A DNA stretch of 64,000 nucleotides from Acanthaster planci (taxonomy: Eukaryota; Echinodermata; Asteroidea; Valvatida; Acanthasteridae). A model generated the notes under the pieces. It was not told where the DNA came from and did not search any database. It worked only from the letters and a program-made list of their open reading frames with translations. This document shows, piece by piece, positions 26,040-37,111 of this stretch. Numbering within the stretch: position 1 is the stretch's first letter; each line of letters starts with the position of its first letter. Position numbers and translations under genes: made by a program. The stretch is taken from NCBI RefSeq assembly GCF_001949145.1, contig NW_019091357.1, forward strand, positions 1,051,611 through 1,115,610. The letters are read 5' to 3'.

Positions 26040-26500
26040 TCATTGCAACCTTCGAAATTTTCAAGTTTTGTTTTTCAATTGAATCTGTGTTTTGGAACCT
26101 TTTTCGTTTTCATGCAGCTGCCAATTTGCATATTCATAAGCAAATCTGTGATGTCATCCTAGGCACTGAAGTGCAGTGAATTGTGCACAATAACTGCTGA
26201 ATTTCGTTGTACTTTTCTGTAGTATTCTTGGCAGTAGATATATGGCAATAAGCGAGCAACCTCTTCCCAGCAATATTTTCAAAAAGAAAAATTTTGGGAT
26301 TAAAACATGAACATGAAAACTGCAGTTTTTACCTAATTTATATCACAGCAACATTGCCCTCACTTGTCCAGATTCCGGAAAAGCTTGGATACTTTTCAAT
26401 AAAGTTAAATCCAAAAGGATTCATACATTAAGGAAGAGTATAAAATGCATGCAAATTTTGTCCTAGAAAATGAATTGCATGGATCCTTTAATAAATGGCT
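26040..26500 (+). repeat. dispersed repeat, copy A
   Basis: Shares an ordered set of words with segments near 45.1-45.5, 48.6-49.0 and 50.1-50.5 kb: a CATATTCATAAGCAAA block, GTGATGTCATCC, a GCAATAAGC block, then CACAGCAACATTGCCCTCA with TTGTCCAG. The copies have diverged, and boundaries are approximate. No coding capacity, so a non-autonomous element is likely. Confidence 0.55.
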
Positions 26501-26794
26501 AAGCCTTATTCTAATCAAGAGAATCTAAATATTTCTAGTGTTACTTTTTTGTACAATTTTATTATTTTTTAATGATTTTTTACGACAAATTAATCAGCAT
26601 ATTTGCAAACGAAAATACAAGTTTAATTCACTTTAATTTTATGGCTGAGAACTTTGGCAACATTTTTTGCTTCGTATTTTTGGTGAAGGAAAAACAACTG
26701 GCCACTATATAGACCTGGAACAAGAATCAGGAGCCATCACTACAGTGTCCCCACGCGTGCGAACAAGAGATGCGATTTTATGCTTCCCCTTCAG

Positions 26795-26974
26795 CCAATA
26801 CGGCCGTTTCACAATAGTGCGCCTCCAAGAGTTTGCAACGTGTTGGCCAATCACAACGCTCGAAATTTGTCTACCCAATGCGCGTTAAGAAATGGTCGAC
26901 AAATTTCGCGCGTTATGATTGGCCAGCGTGTTGCAAACTCTTCGTGGCGCACTATTTTGAATCGCCCGTATTGG
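26795..26974. mobile_element. 180-bp inverted-repeat MITE
   Basis: Nearly the whole element is two arms of about 78 bases that are reverse complements with a few mismatches; each outer end reads CCAATACGG(C/G)CG inward. It encodes no protein, so it would fold into a hairpin and fits a foldback or MITE element. A decayed relative lies at 41679-41806. The arms carry GGCCAATC, a CCAAT-box-like word. Superfamily not assigned, because no clear target duplication is visible. Confidence 0.75.
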
Positions 26975-28009
26975 AGCGCACCATGCGCTCTGCTAACCCA
27001 AATCGTTCAGCATAGGAATGCGCACCTGAGTGACGGGGACACCACAGTAATGGCTTCAGCGAATCCGTCTATACTTCTGTCTCTTTCAATAGACAATACA
27101 ACCACGAGTGAAAAGAGTTTCCCTTGACAACAGGTGCATTACCCTGAGGAAATCAAACCGTTTTTAATTAATTTTTTAAATTTAACAATTATCTCGTGGG
27201 TACGGAAAATTGCAAACGGTCAAGAATTGCTTTTCGATGTTTGCCTACTTAACATATAAATCTGTGCTTTTGTTATCAACTCCTTTGACTGTGCAAGGTG
27301 CAAGGCTAATTTGAATTACAATAGGAATAACGCTAGAAGTGTTTTAGACGCCACTCCATCACTTGCGCTTCAAGCTTGCTCGCAAACGAACAGCAGGGAC
27401 GGCCATTGTGGAATATCGCTGCCTGTAGTGCTCCACCATCAACCTCCACCATGGACATGCACACAAGCTCGACTTTCTGCTGCATTTGTACCGCTACGAT
27501 TCGACAGAGGGAAATGTTGACCTGTCATTGATCTTGCAGCTACAACTTGCATCGTGTTCCCTACCCCCTGCTCAAACCCCATGCTGTCTGACATGAGTAC
27601 GAGAAACTGTACGAGAGATCTGGACTTGAAGGTTAGTCACTTGTCTTTATCTACATCTAGGCCTACACATATTGTAAGCAATGTGACGACAAAGAAAGTC
27701 CAGCACGTGTATGTGTCACAGTAGCTTAAAACTCTTGATGTGCAGTTGAATTTAAAATCATAATCCCCCTCCTGCTGATTCTTGAGTGAATATTTTTTAC
27801 AACAGCGTGCGAAGCTTTTTATGTTGAACAGAAATCAGGCATCATACACCAGTCTTCTGCAGTTCAAACATTCGCTGTCATACAACGAGTGACCGTGCGC
27901 AGAGAATCAAAACTTATTTAAGGCAGTTTTCATTCAAGACGCAGATGAAATATTTATTTACATCGTGTCTTGCGACCTTCTGAGCTACAGTTTACGCCTC
28001 CTGTGTACT

Positions 28010-28015
28010 TTTATT
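28010..28015 (-). terminator. poly(A) signal of the minus-strand membrane-protein gene
   Basis: AATAAA on the minus strand about 285 bases beyond the stop at 28300. Another candidate lies near 27.95 kb. Confidence 0.4.
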
Positions 28016-28299
28016 TGCCAATTCATGGTGAAAATGCACTACAAACTTAACTTTAAAATATGACACAAGTGCTGCTGATACAAAATTTTAACTCTGGAAA
28101 AAAAAGAGAAATTGTCCCAAGATATAAATGGTCCAACTTTGTGTTGAAGCAAACTGCAATGAGAAACAGGTCGAAAAAGCCCAGAAACACTAGATCTTTG
28201 ATGAAACCGCCGAAGGGCCTACATAGTTTCATAATCCCTGTGTTCTCCTCAATTTGATCGTTTTTACATTTTGAAGTGGCGTTCATTTCGCACATTTTT

Positions 28300-31136
28300 T
28301 CATGTAACTTTTGGCGAGAAGCTTGTGTTTTCGTACACCGCATCTGCAAAGTTTTCGGGAGCAGCAGTGAACGATGGGTTATCCAGTTGGAGCTCGTCGC
28401 CACGGTGATGAACTTGGACACTTGGCTGCCGACCCTCTTGCGGCACAGACTGTCCAATCATAAAAGCGCCTTGCCGTTGAGGGCAGCGTTCCAATGCATC
28501 ATCCAGGTCTGACATGCGGTAGTCGATAGTTAGTATCTTCTTCGGCGATTCCGTCTTGGGTTTCTTTGTCCTTGAGGAGATACATCCTCCTCTGTAGGGA
28601 AAATAAATCCAGAAATTCATTGGATTTGTTATTTAAAGCATTCCTGTTTGGTTTCAAATCCAGTTGGAGTTTATTTTGGCGAGCCTGAATGGCAACATTT
28701 TTCTCCTTAGGTCATTGACTGGCTTTTTCGCGCCTTTGGTAATTTCTGTGTAATGACATTGTTCTGACCAATCGAGAGCCAAAAGCTTGAATTGATTCAG
28801 AACTGGTTAAAAATTGTGGAAAAAAGGGAAATAATGTTTTTTGTTGTTTCTCAACTTAGTGAACTACACATTCTGGAATTAAAGACGTATTCTTCAAAAA
28901 TGTTAAAAAAAAAAGAAGTAGAAATGGGAAGAAATATGCCAAGTATTGAGAAAAACCATGCTTATGCTTCCTTGTACTGTGTTCCTTAGACATGTTCCAG
29001 GTTATTGCTTTGATATCTCAAATACCTGTTGGCTATTATGTCGCTAAACTACGCCCCCGGCGTATAGCTTTTTCGAACGTGTACTTGACAGTAGACTCAT
29101 TTATAAGCCTCTATCAATTCTGTTTGGTTTCTCTATAACACTCTTTTTCCTTTCACGTGTGTACTTTTTCGTGAACTCTTCTGTTTTGTCTCTCATCTCA
29201 TTTTTCCGGAAATATTGGAAGACCATTCCCCAAACCTGCAAAAGTGCTGATGTCGGTGTATGTGCGTGAACATAGAAGTGATAACCTCTAGTGTACATAT
29301 AGCCTATAGCTGATGGACACGTATTTCAAGTCCATCCAGCTGATCCAGTTTGCATTTTAATCTATACCAGGGAGACTGGTGCCCAATATGTCTTTTTAAC
29401 CCTACAAAAATTCCCTTCAGTTACAAGGGAGGCATTCTCAACAAGACCGCATCTTGCAAAGTCTTACCTGAGTTTGGGGTGTCTGCATAGCCACACAAGC
29501 AGGATGACGAGAAGGATAGAGTTGACGACGCCTATGCACACCGAGACAATCCACAGATAAGCTGCATAGAGGAAATAACTAGGAATAACTCGTTCACCGA
29601 TATTCAGCATATTCGGAAACTCGACCGACGTGCAATGCTCAACCTCATCCTCAAATCAAGACAAAGTATAATGCCTAAAATTAAGCTGTTTTAAGCTGTT
29701 GTGTATAAAATACGAAGAATTAAGGCCTATAGAACAGATTAATATGAACCAGAAATATGAAGCAATACAGGCCATTAAATCCTGTAGGCAGCAAAGACGA
29801 AATTTCAGTTCTAACACTCACCTGACAATTCCCTTTTCAGTTGTAATACCTTACGTACCTGCATACCACTAACAGGGTATGCTCATACCGGCGTACGTAT
29901 TGTGCAGTTGAACGTGCCCGTGTTTAATGGCTTTCACTGAGAGCAAAGGAAGCAAATTTCTTGCTGAAATCGTTAACCCTTGAATCCAAGATTGACCTTA
30001 TGAATATTCACAGCTCATCAATATTTCTATTGCTCAAATACAAGCTCCATACACGGAAACGAGAACAGTAATTGACCTGCACTGTACTGCTCTCTGTTTC
30101 TCTCGCGGATCACAGTTTATGCTAGCCAGTTAAAATGTGCAAGCCAGATACATAATGCAGCATTGTGAACTTTAAATTGTAGACTCCTGGTGCGTCTTTT
30201 CCTTTCTTGCACTTGTCTGGGACTTCTCACACCCTGCAGAGCCATCCAAAGTGCAGGCACACTCCATATTAAAGACGTGAACACGACTCCTCGAGCTCGG
30301 CTATCGAGAGTTAGTTGTACCGATTTTAAAAGCAGTTGTGCACAAACGGTATACACGTGCATATCCTGTATTGTAATTTATGTCATCTTTGTAGTTTATC
30401 TGTCACATTACTTCCCCGTGAGGTGACCTTGGGGGTACGGCCATATCTTAAACAAAAACATAATGACAAAGCACACGATCGGACGGTAAAATCCGCAATT
30501 GTAAATTTACCCATCATAAATATGCAAATAATTCAAGCCAAACCGTTTCAGCATTTTTGGTGACATATGCCAGACGCCTTGGTGTCCCAGCCCACGAGGA
30601 ATTATCATACTAGTAAATTATTACGATCAAGTGTAGCGCGTACTGTGTATTCGTCACATTACAATAATGCGACATTTTCACGCAGGAATGATCATATGCT
30701 ATAAAACACAGAAATGGTGACACTTTTCCCCGGCTTACCTTTTTCCTCAAGTGCTATATTTGCTCTGTAGGATTTCAACCCTCCTCCCGCCCAGGCGTAT
30801 TATAGATCAATGCTCCACCCCTCCTCTTTTCCGCTTAATTTCGTCTTGGCAAGTTTCACGAAAGGGGAAAATATTCGTCCAGCACACAAGACAGCAAAAC
30901 AATAACAGACGTGACATGCCACAGATGTTGGTTGAGAGTGGCGCGGCATTTTCGCTCAACATATCAATTAGCCGAGCTTTTTTCCCCCTTGCACGTTTCT
31001 AGTCCCGTTTAACTGGACTTAGGTGTAATTTAAGATATATTGTTCAACTTATACTGCTACACTCACAGTGATTCGTCGCTTCTTGCGTCGGGCTGAAGGT
31101 CTGCATTATAGTTGTCGCTGTGACATTAATATCCAT
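28300..31136 (-). CDS. single-pass membrane protein with NPxF and YxN tail, minus strand
   Basis: Two secure exons, read on the minus strand. 29561-29468 encodes one helix (VSVCIGVVNSILLVILLVWL), entering in phase 1 and leaving in phase 2. 28591-28300 encodes a tail of 97 residues in phase. The tail contains LDNPSF (NPxF, an endocytic or PTB-type motif) and AVYENTSF, whose YEN fits the Grb2-type SH2 pattern YxN. A third, weaker exon at 31136-31067 (from an ATG, Thr/Ser-rich, donor GTGAGT, leaving in phase 1) would join the helix exon in frame and resembles the stalks of the other three genes, but it has no signal peptide, so the true 5' end is open. It is on the opposite strand to its three relatives. 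Confidence 0.65.
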
Positions 31137-32716
31137 TGTGCTGCTGGCTCATGGGCATTAGTCGATACAACGCCATTGAGGTATTCTTGATGTACGACAA
31201 AATAGGTCCCTTTATATGCTGGTATAAACAATCCATATTGCGCTGTACATGTTTCAGTATGGATCATATTAGTATGCGAAACCGAATGGCGTTCACTGAT
31301 TTTTTTCTGAGAAATACATGTAACAGCGATGGACTTTCATTTTTCGTTTCTTGTGGCTAAAGGTTTGTCTTGATTTTTGTACTGTGCAAATGAAATCCGA
31401 TCCTGGAGAGTAGACGCAATTTGTCAGGGAAATATGCAATTATAATCAATAACTCGTGATTATTATAATTGAGCACCTGTGTCTATGAACAGTATATAAA
31501 GCACATGCTTGAATTAGACTTCAAATCTAATCGTTTGTACGGTCGTGTTTTGTTTGATTTGAAGGCTGATAACACTTGTATTCCGCGTCATTGATTTTGT
31601 CCACGCAGCGGTGAACGAGTAAAACGCTATTACCGCTAACTGCACTGAGCGAAACAGTTTCCTTCGAACAAGCAAATAACACTGAGCGCCGGGTGTGGTG
31701 CTGCCCTTTTTCTTTTTATACAGCTCTTGGAAAAGGTAACTTTGCGTCTCTTTACGCCGTAAAGGTCTCGATACGAATTTTTTATGCGGCATTTTAATTG
31801 CGCGACGTGTTGCATGCAAAATTCAACATTTTTCACCAAAGAAACAGAAATCTTCATGTGTCCCATGGCAAATTACATATTGTTATCAACGAATCAATAA
31901 TCACCAAACGACAAACCGGGTAACTGCAGAGTGGCTGAGGTCAAAGCTCACAAGCTCCACCTTTGATGTTTACCAGTACAGTTACAATGTTAAAACAAGT
32001 TTATCACCGAAAATCTGTTAAAGTTGACACAGCAAGGTACTAAACTTTTTCTTCGAGTCACGACATAGCATTGGTTGTGAAATTTTGGCCCAGCGGTATA
32101 CCTGTATCTTGAAGACTAGATTTCACATACCGGTATTACATCTCACACATATATTTTACAAAATGGTGCTACATGTATATGTAACATTTATACGTAAAGA
32201 TGTTTTTGTTCTAATAAACTCATTTTTGTAAGTACTGAATAACTATAACAATCAAAAGATATAAGCAATTTACAACACCTTTTGTGCACGTTACCTCCTT
32301 CACTTGACTTAAAACTAGCAATGGAATATTTCTATGGATTCTTGATGAATTTTGTGCAGTTCTATTCTCTTTGCTGCATTTTAAAATTCACTGAACCTAT
32401 TTTGTATAGCTACGACCAACTCTTTCTAGATTTATCGTTTACGATTAATAATTTATAATATTTGCATCAGGACAATGATTTTCATAGACGTATTTTATTT
32501 ACAAGGTATAATTCTATATGCAACATAGTTCAAACTTCTAGCAAGGGCAGTTCCAAGGGCCTCTTTTTTGAGAGGTGGGTGTTTTTTATTTCCTTCTAAA
32601 TAAGTATAAAAAGCGTAAAATTATACCGTATGTGAAAAACAAGTTTGAAATTTGGTGAACTTTAATTCTGGATCCACCCTTGCCCCTGAAGATGAGATGA
32701 CATGCACCCTTCAGGT
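31137..32716. other. intergenic, nothing recognised
   Basis: AT-rich DNA between the 5' side of the minus-strand membrane-protein gene and the 3' side of the first EXD1-like gene. A minus-strand AATAAA at 32585-32590 is a candidate poly(A) signal for the EXD1-like gene that ends at 32717. Confidence 0.5.
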
Positions 32717-34066
32717 TCAGTGTTGCTGCAGTCCGTAGATTTTCCTACACACAGGGCAGTGCTGAATTCCCCTTCGAATGTGTAGAGCAAAAAAATCCTG
32801 CCTTGGGAAAGCGCGCTTGCACCCCTTGCAGTAAACCTCTGGAGTGTACGGTCGCTCATGCCCCGACGCTGGGAGAATACGCCAAGGCAGGAAACCGTTT
32901 CTCTCATAATCGTCGTAGGTACGGAACGAGCGAGACCGGAGATAGTCGAGAAAATTCTGTGAACCTTTCCGAAGCCGTTCCTTCTTGTCTGGGTTAGCTA
33001 TCGCTCCCCGCAGCGCCCGGTACAGAGGCAAAAAACCCTGGACGTCTGCAGCGGCGTACGCTAGCAATGATGCCTCTAGAGGCCGCTTCATCCACACTGC
33101 CGTCCCTTCTCGCTCCATCTTCTCCTTGCCGGCTGCTTTGGCAGTGGTGAGGTCTTTGTCGTCCACGTAAAGCTCCAGGCATCGCAGGAAGCTGCGGAGT
33201 ACCGGCTGGACGTTAATCGGAGGCCTGCTGGCAGTGGCCATAGGCTGACGCCTGCTGCCTGGCCATGACACCTGCCGTGGTTTGTCATCTTGTACTGGTT
33301 CTGGGTTAGTTTCTCGGTAGATGATCTAAACAGAAGAAATACCCCAGACCCTGACAGTTTCTCAGATTCGTTTTAGAAGGTCGAGGAAATACCTTTTTCA
33401 ATATCACTTTCAGGTTTTTTTCCATGCCAAGCCTTCAGTGGTCGCAGTTATCTACACGTTTTGACAAATTTTACACAGTTTCAAACCTACCGTGCAACAT
33501 TTAGCGAAAAATGTCCTCGCTATATAAGAATGCACGTTCAGGCAAATGCACCCACTTAGAGATCATATTATGGACGTCACCATAGGCTTTATGAAGCAAT
33601 TAGAGCAACACTTGAATTTATAGCGCAGATAATTCTATAAAATACCAGTGCCAGTCAAAATCTCGATAGGGTTTCAAAATTACACTAAGCAAGGTTGAAG
33701 ACCTACCTGCAGAAGCTGAAGATCGAGCACATTGGTGAGTTTCACGTGGTATTGATGCCAGAGACAATCAGAGTCAGACCTACAGTCAAACATCAGCTTC
33801 TCCCGGTCGGGGTCCTGCAGTAGATCTCGTAGGCCTTCATCGAAGACTTTGGCTCCCAAGGTCTTGATGTCAAACAGGTAGGTGTGGGTCGGCAGTGCCA
33901 CGGACACGAGGGACAGTTGCCCCTTGCGGCTGAGGCTTTCTCCCTCACAGTCGACGGCTAGAAATGGTGAGCTCGTCACGCCTTCACGGAGTTTGGCAAG
34001 GGCTGGCCTTATATCTGATGCTTTGTCAATGAGGTCGTAAGATGGACCTTGATAGGAGCTAGCCAT
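32717..34066 (-). CDS. EXD1-like 3'-5' exonuclease-domain protein, copy 1
   Basis: Two exons on the minus strand, 34066-33707 and 33325-32717, joined by a phase-0 intron; 322 residues if the ATG at 34066, in a strong Kozak context (GGCCATGGC), is the start. The N-terminal two thirds form a DEDDy exonuclease fold: exo I AVDCEGE (Asp39, Glu41), exo II FDCRSDSDCLWH, the EXD1-typical KLTNVLDLQLL, and exo III AYAAADVQGF with the Tyr and Asp of the RNase D family, so all acidic residues seem intact. The C-terminus carries an aromatic block (YERNGFLPWRILP) and CxxC-x20-CPVC, a probable zinc ribbon. EXD1 in mouse and silkworm works in piRNA biogenesis and is nuclease-dead; this copy looks catalytically competent, so the same role cannot be assumed. 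Confidence 0.85.
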
Positions 34067-35770
34067 GGCCTGCCGTAGATACTAACGTTGTAACATCAAA
34101 TTGAGCTCACGCTTGAAAAAGGTGAACAACTTTAACCTGTTTCACCACGGGAGTTTCAGGTTTTGCTTCAGTGGTTGGTCTACTCTTTTCAAGTTCTGCT
34201 TCAGCAGCTGGTCTGCAAACACAAATGGAGCAAATATCTTGTGAAGCCTTGCCTTACCGATATCGAATAGTGACGCATCCTCTGGAATTTGCTGATTGCG
34301 TGTCCGACACGGGGAATCCCCGGCACAAATGCCGGATGTCAAATGTCAGAGTTCCCAGTCCCTACTTAGCAACTGCCTTCAGATGTCTGTATGGACCAGT
34401 TGCCAATAATGGAGTCCAGAAGAATTCCTCCAGGTTTATGTTAATGAGTAAATGGATTTTCCCACAATGCAGTGAGTAATCAGCAGTAACGAGTAAGCAG
34501 TAGTCAAAGAAACATTTTGCTTTTTTTCTATGATAAGTGAAGCCATTGTTCAGGAGGCCTACACATTGTGCGATCATGTGAAAATTAAGCAAGATCATTG
34601 GTGATGTGAAATTAATATCCAAAAGACGGGATCAAAAACACTTTCGTGAGGACAAAAAACGGTTACAACACCGTGACTAATAGGGGATAATGACGAACTT
34701 CAAGTTATATTTGGTGAATTATTCATGAGTGACGCGTAAATGAAATCAACGCAAACGTTCCGATACACAGTCCAATCACACACGCGTTTTAATTTCAATC
34801 GTTTCAACAGGAACTAGTATCTCTCTGTATATCACGCGGCCACTCACCAAAACGGAAGTTATCCGCAGGCCCAGCATTAACAACAAATGTTTTGCTTTCA
34901 AATTACAAATTGGCATGAATTAAGATTCAAACAGCATTTTATTTCCTTCTAATCCACATTACAGTTACCAGCTTTAATCCAGTAGAAACGCTGCACTGCT
35001 TTTGGGTGTACAGAATCTTCCTGTGTTTATCTTTTTCTCGTTTAAAAGCTGAATGTCCCTTTAGAGAGATAAGTATAACATCAATGGTTTTCCCAGGTTC
35101 GAAGCATTAAGCAAATAATAGTTTTGAAACGGGTACATGTTGTCTAAACTAGTGTTTCGTCCCCACCTGTAGAACATTGAATTTAATCATTATGATGGAT
35201 TATGATGGTAACATTTTGAAGGTTTGAACTATTTCGCGTGTTGTTAGACAAAAAACACTGAATTTATATAGAATCAGCTGCATAAAAGTCAAGTAGATAA
35301 CAGTACGGCTAGAGATCAATCTCCTTTGAAAAAGGAACAGGTTGCCTGAGTTATCCAAAATCTAAAGTTCACTTCTTCGAAGCCCACAAGTAAAAGAATA
35401 TTACTGAATATAATTAAAACTAATAAATGGAGCATACGTTTTACTAAGTTATTATAAATGAATCTTTCACCAAGCAACTGATCTATACTCCATAAAAGAC
35501 ATGATCGAGGGTTTATGTTTTCATCTCCGTCTTCTCCCTTTTTATCAAAACTTCCCCATGCTTTTAGTAGCATTATGTGCAAGGAGCATTTTAAGAGTCC
35601 TCGATAGGCGTTATAGATTTAGCACGACCTAAATCTGCAACATACGACTCTCCAGTGTCAGTTTATTGAAGTACTATAATTTTTAACAATCCAAGGTTCA
35701 CTCTACACCCAACTACTTGCTAAATTTAGGCTTATGTGATCGTTTGGGATCCTTGAATGGGTTGAAGCCA
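34067..35770. other. spacer between two EXD1-like genes
   Basis: No defended exon. It holds the promoter side of copy 1 and the 3' side of copy 2; a minus-strand AATAAA at 35662-35667 may end copy 2. A CTTCAG..GGTTGGTCTAC-type word repeats imperfectly at 34.16-34.21 kb. Confidence 0.45.
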
Positions 35771-37081
35771 TCAACAGCCCTTATCAATCTTCTTACACAC
35801 CGGGCACTTCTGCGAACCGAGTCGCAGTTGTGTCTTTGTAAAATCACTCCGCGGGAATCGACGTTTGCATCCGGTGCAAGTGACTTCCTGCCGATAAAAT
35901 GTCTCGTTTACGGAGTCCGGAAGAACGCGCCAAGGTAGAAAGGCATTTAGCTCGTATTTGTCGTAGATGCGGACCGATTTGGACTGGTAGAGATCGAGGT
36001 ATCGCTGGGAGCCGACTTGAAGACGTTTTTTGGCTGAAGGCGTGTCCACGGCTGACTTAAGCTTGCAGTAAAGCGGGAAAAAACCTTGAACGTCCACCGC
36101 GGCGTATTCCAAGAGTTGTTTAATCAAAGGCCTCTTCATCCAGTTCACGCCGTCCTTGCCCATCAACGGCAAACCGCTGTTCTTAATTCTAGCAAAATTC
36201 TGGTCGTCAACGTAGTGTTCCAGACACTTCTTAAAGCCTTTGATCCTGCGCTGAAAGTCTCGTGGCATGACCCTACCGTAGTAAGGGTGGCTTTTATCAC
36301 TCTCTTGATGGATAATCTGATCAAAAAAGGTAAAAGGGCTTTGTTATACATTGTCACAAAGTTTTTTCATGATGAAGGAAATTACGTTTAAAGCTGCTTT
36401 CAATCAAGACTAAGCTAATTGCCGGAAGTGTCTACAGTATGGCTGAATGAATTGACTGGATATGATTCACCTGACATCATTTTGGTTGTCAATCTAGTCA
36501 CTAGTTCTCATCGGATAGGCGCACTTATGCTGCCATAGACACCTACTCAAGACTTAGTGTGTGCATATATTATGCCCTGGGATTCGGTGAGCCGTCGTCA
36601 GGTGGCCTCGGATCATGCGCATTATTGTAATTAGCATGTTCTGTGCTCAAAACTGGTGACAGCACAGCGGGGAAAACAGAACAGTTGTGTCTATGCACGG
36701 CGTAGAATCTTTTACCTGCATAAGCTGTAGATCCAGGACATTGGTGAGTTTGACTGCGTACAGATGCCAGAGGCAATCGGAATCACTTCTGCAGTCGAAC
36801 ATCAGTTTCTCCCGGTTGGGGTCCTGTAGCAGATGTCGTAGGCCTTCGTCGAAGACTTTGGCTCCCAGGGTCTTGATGTCGAACAGGTAGGTGTGTCTCT
36901 CTGTTGCCACGGCAACAAGGGACAGCTTTCCATCTCGGCCCAGCTTTTCTGCCTCGCAATCAACGGCTAGAAGGGAATTCGCCTCGCTGCATTCGCGGAG
37001 GTTGGCCAAAGCTTGCTTTATTTCAGACTCCTGGTCCACGAGTGTGTAGGTCTTTTCCTTGTGACCCGCAGGACTGTTCAT
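35771..37081 (-). CDS. EXD1-like 3'-5' exonuclease-domain protein, copy 2
   Basis: Minus-strand exons 37081-36716 and 36316-35771 join in phase 0 at the same codon as in copies 1 and 3. Exo I is AVDCEAE, exo II FDCRSDSDCLWH, exo III EYAAVDVQGF, so the DEDDy set is intact. The C-terminus ends with CTGC, 20 residues, then CPVC, preceded by YELNAFLPWRVLP. There are two possible starts. The ATG at 37081 has an in-frame TAA directly before it. Alternatively, an acceptor after a good pyrimidine tract (AACAG ending at 37074) begins the exon at 37073 in phase 2, which fits the phase-2 donor of the exon at 38956-38853 and would add a SUMO-interaction-like N-terminus. Copy 3 has a phase-2 first intron at the equivalent place, which favours the spliced reading. 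Confidence 0.82.
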
Positions 37082-37111
37082 TTAGACAAAAAAGAAAAAT
37101 TCATTCTTCGA

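Larger units (their letters stand above)
24735..28299. other. convergent intergenic region with repeats
   Basis: Lies between a plus-strand gene ending at 24734 and a minus-strand gene ending at 28300, so both 3' ends face it. It holds one copy of a dispersed repeat (about 26.0-26.5 kb) and a 180-bp inverted-repeat element (26795-26974). A GC-richer stretch at 27.3-27.6 kb has open frames with interrupting stops and no recognisable domain. Confidence 0.5.

Noticed and set aside
27311-27640. GC-rich segment with open frames
   Set aside because: Stops interrupt the only frame that looked protein-like, and no family was recognised; at best a degraded pseudogene or untranslated exon.
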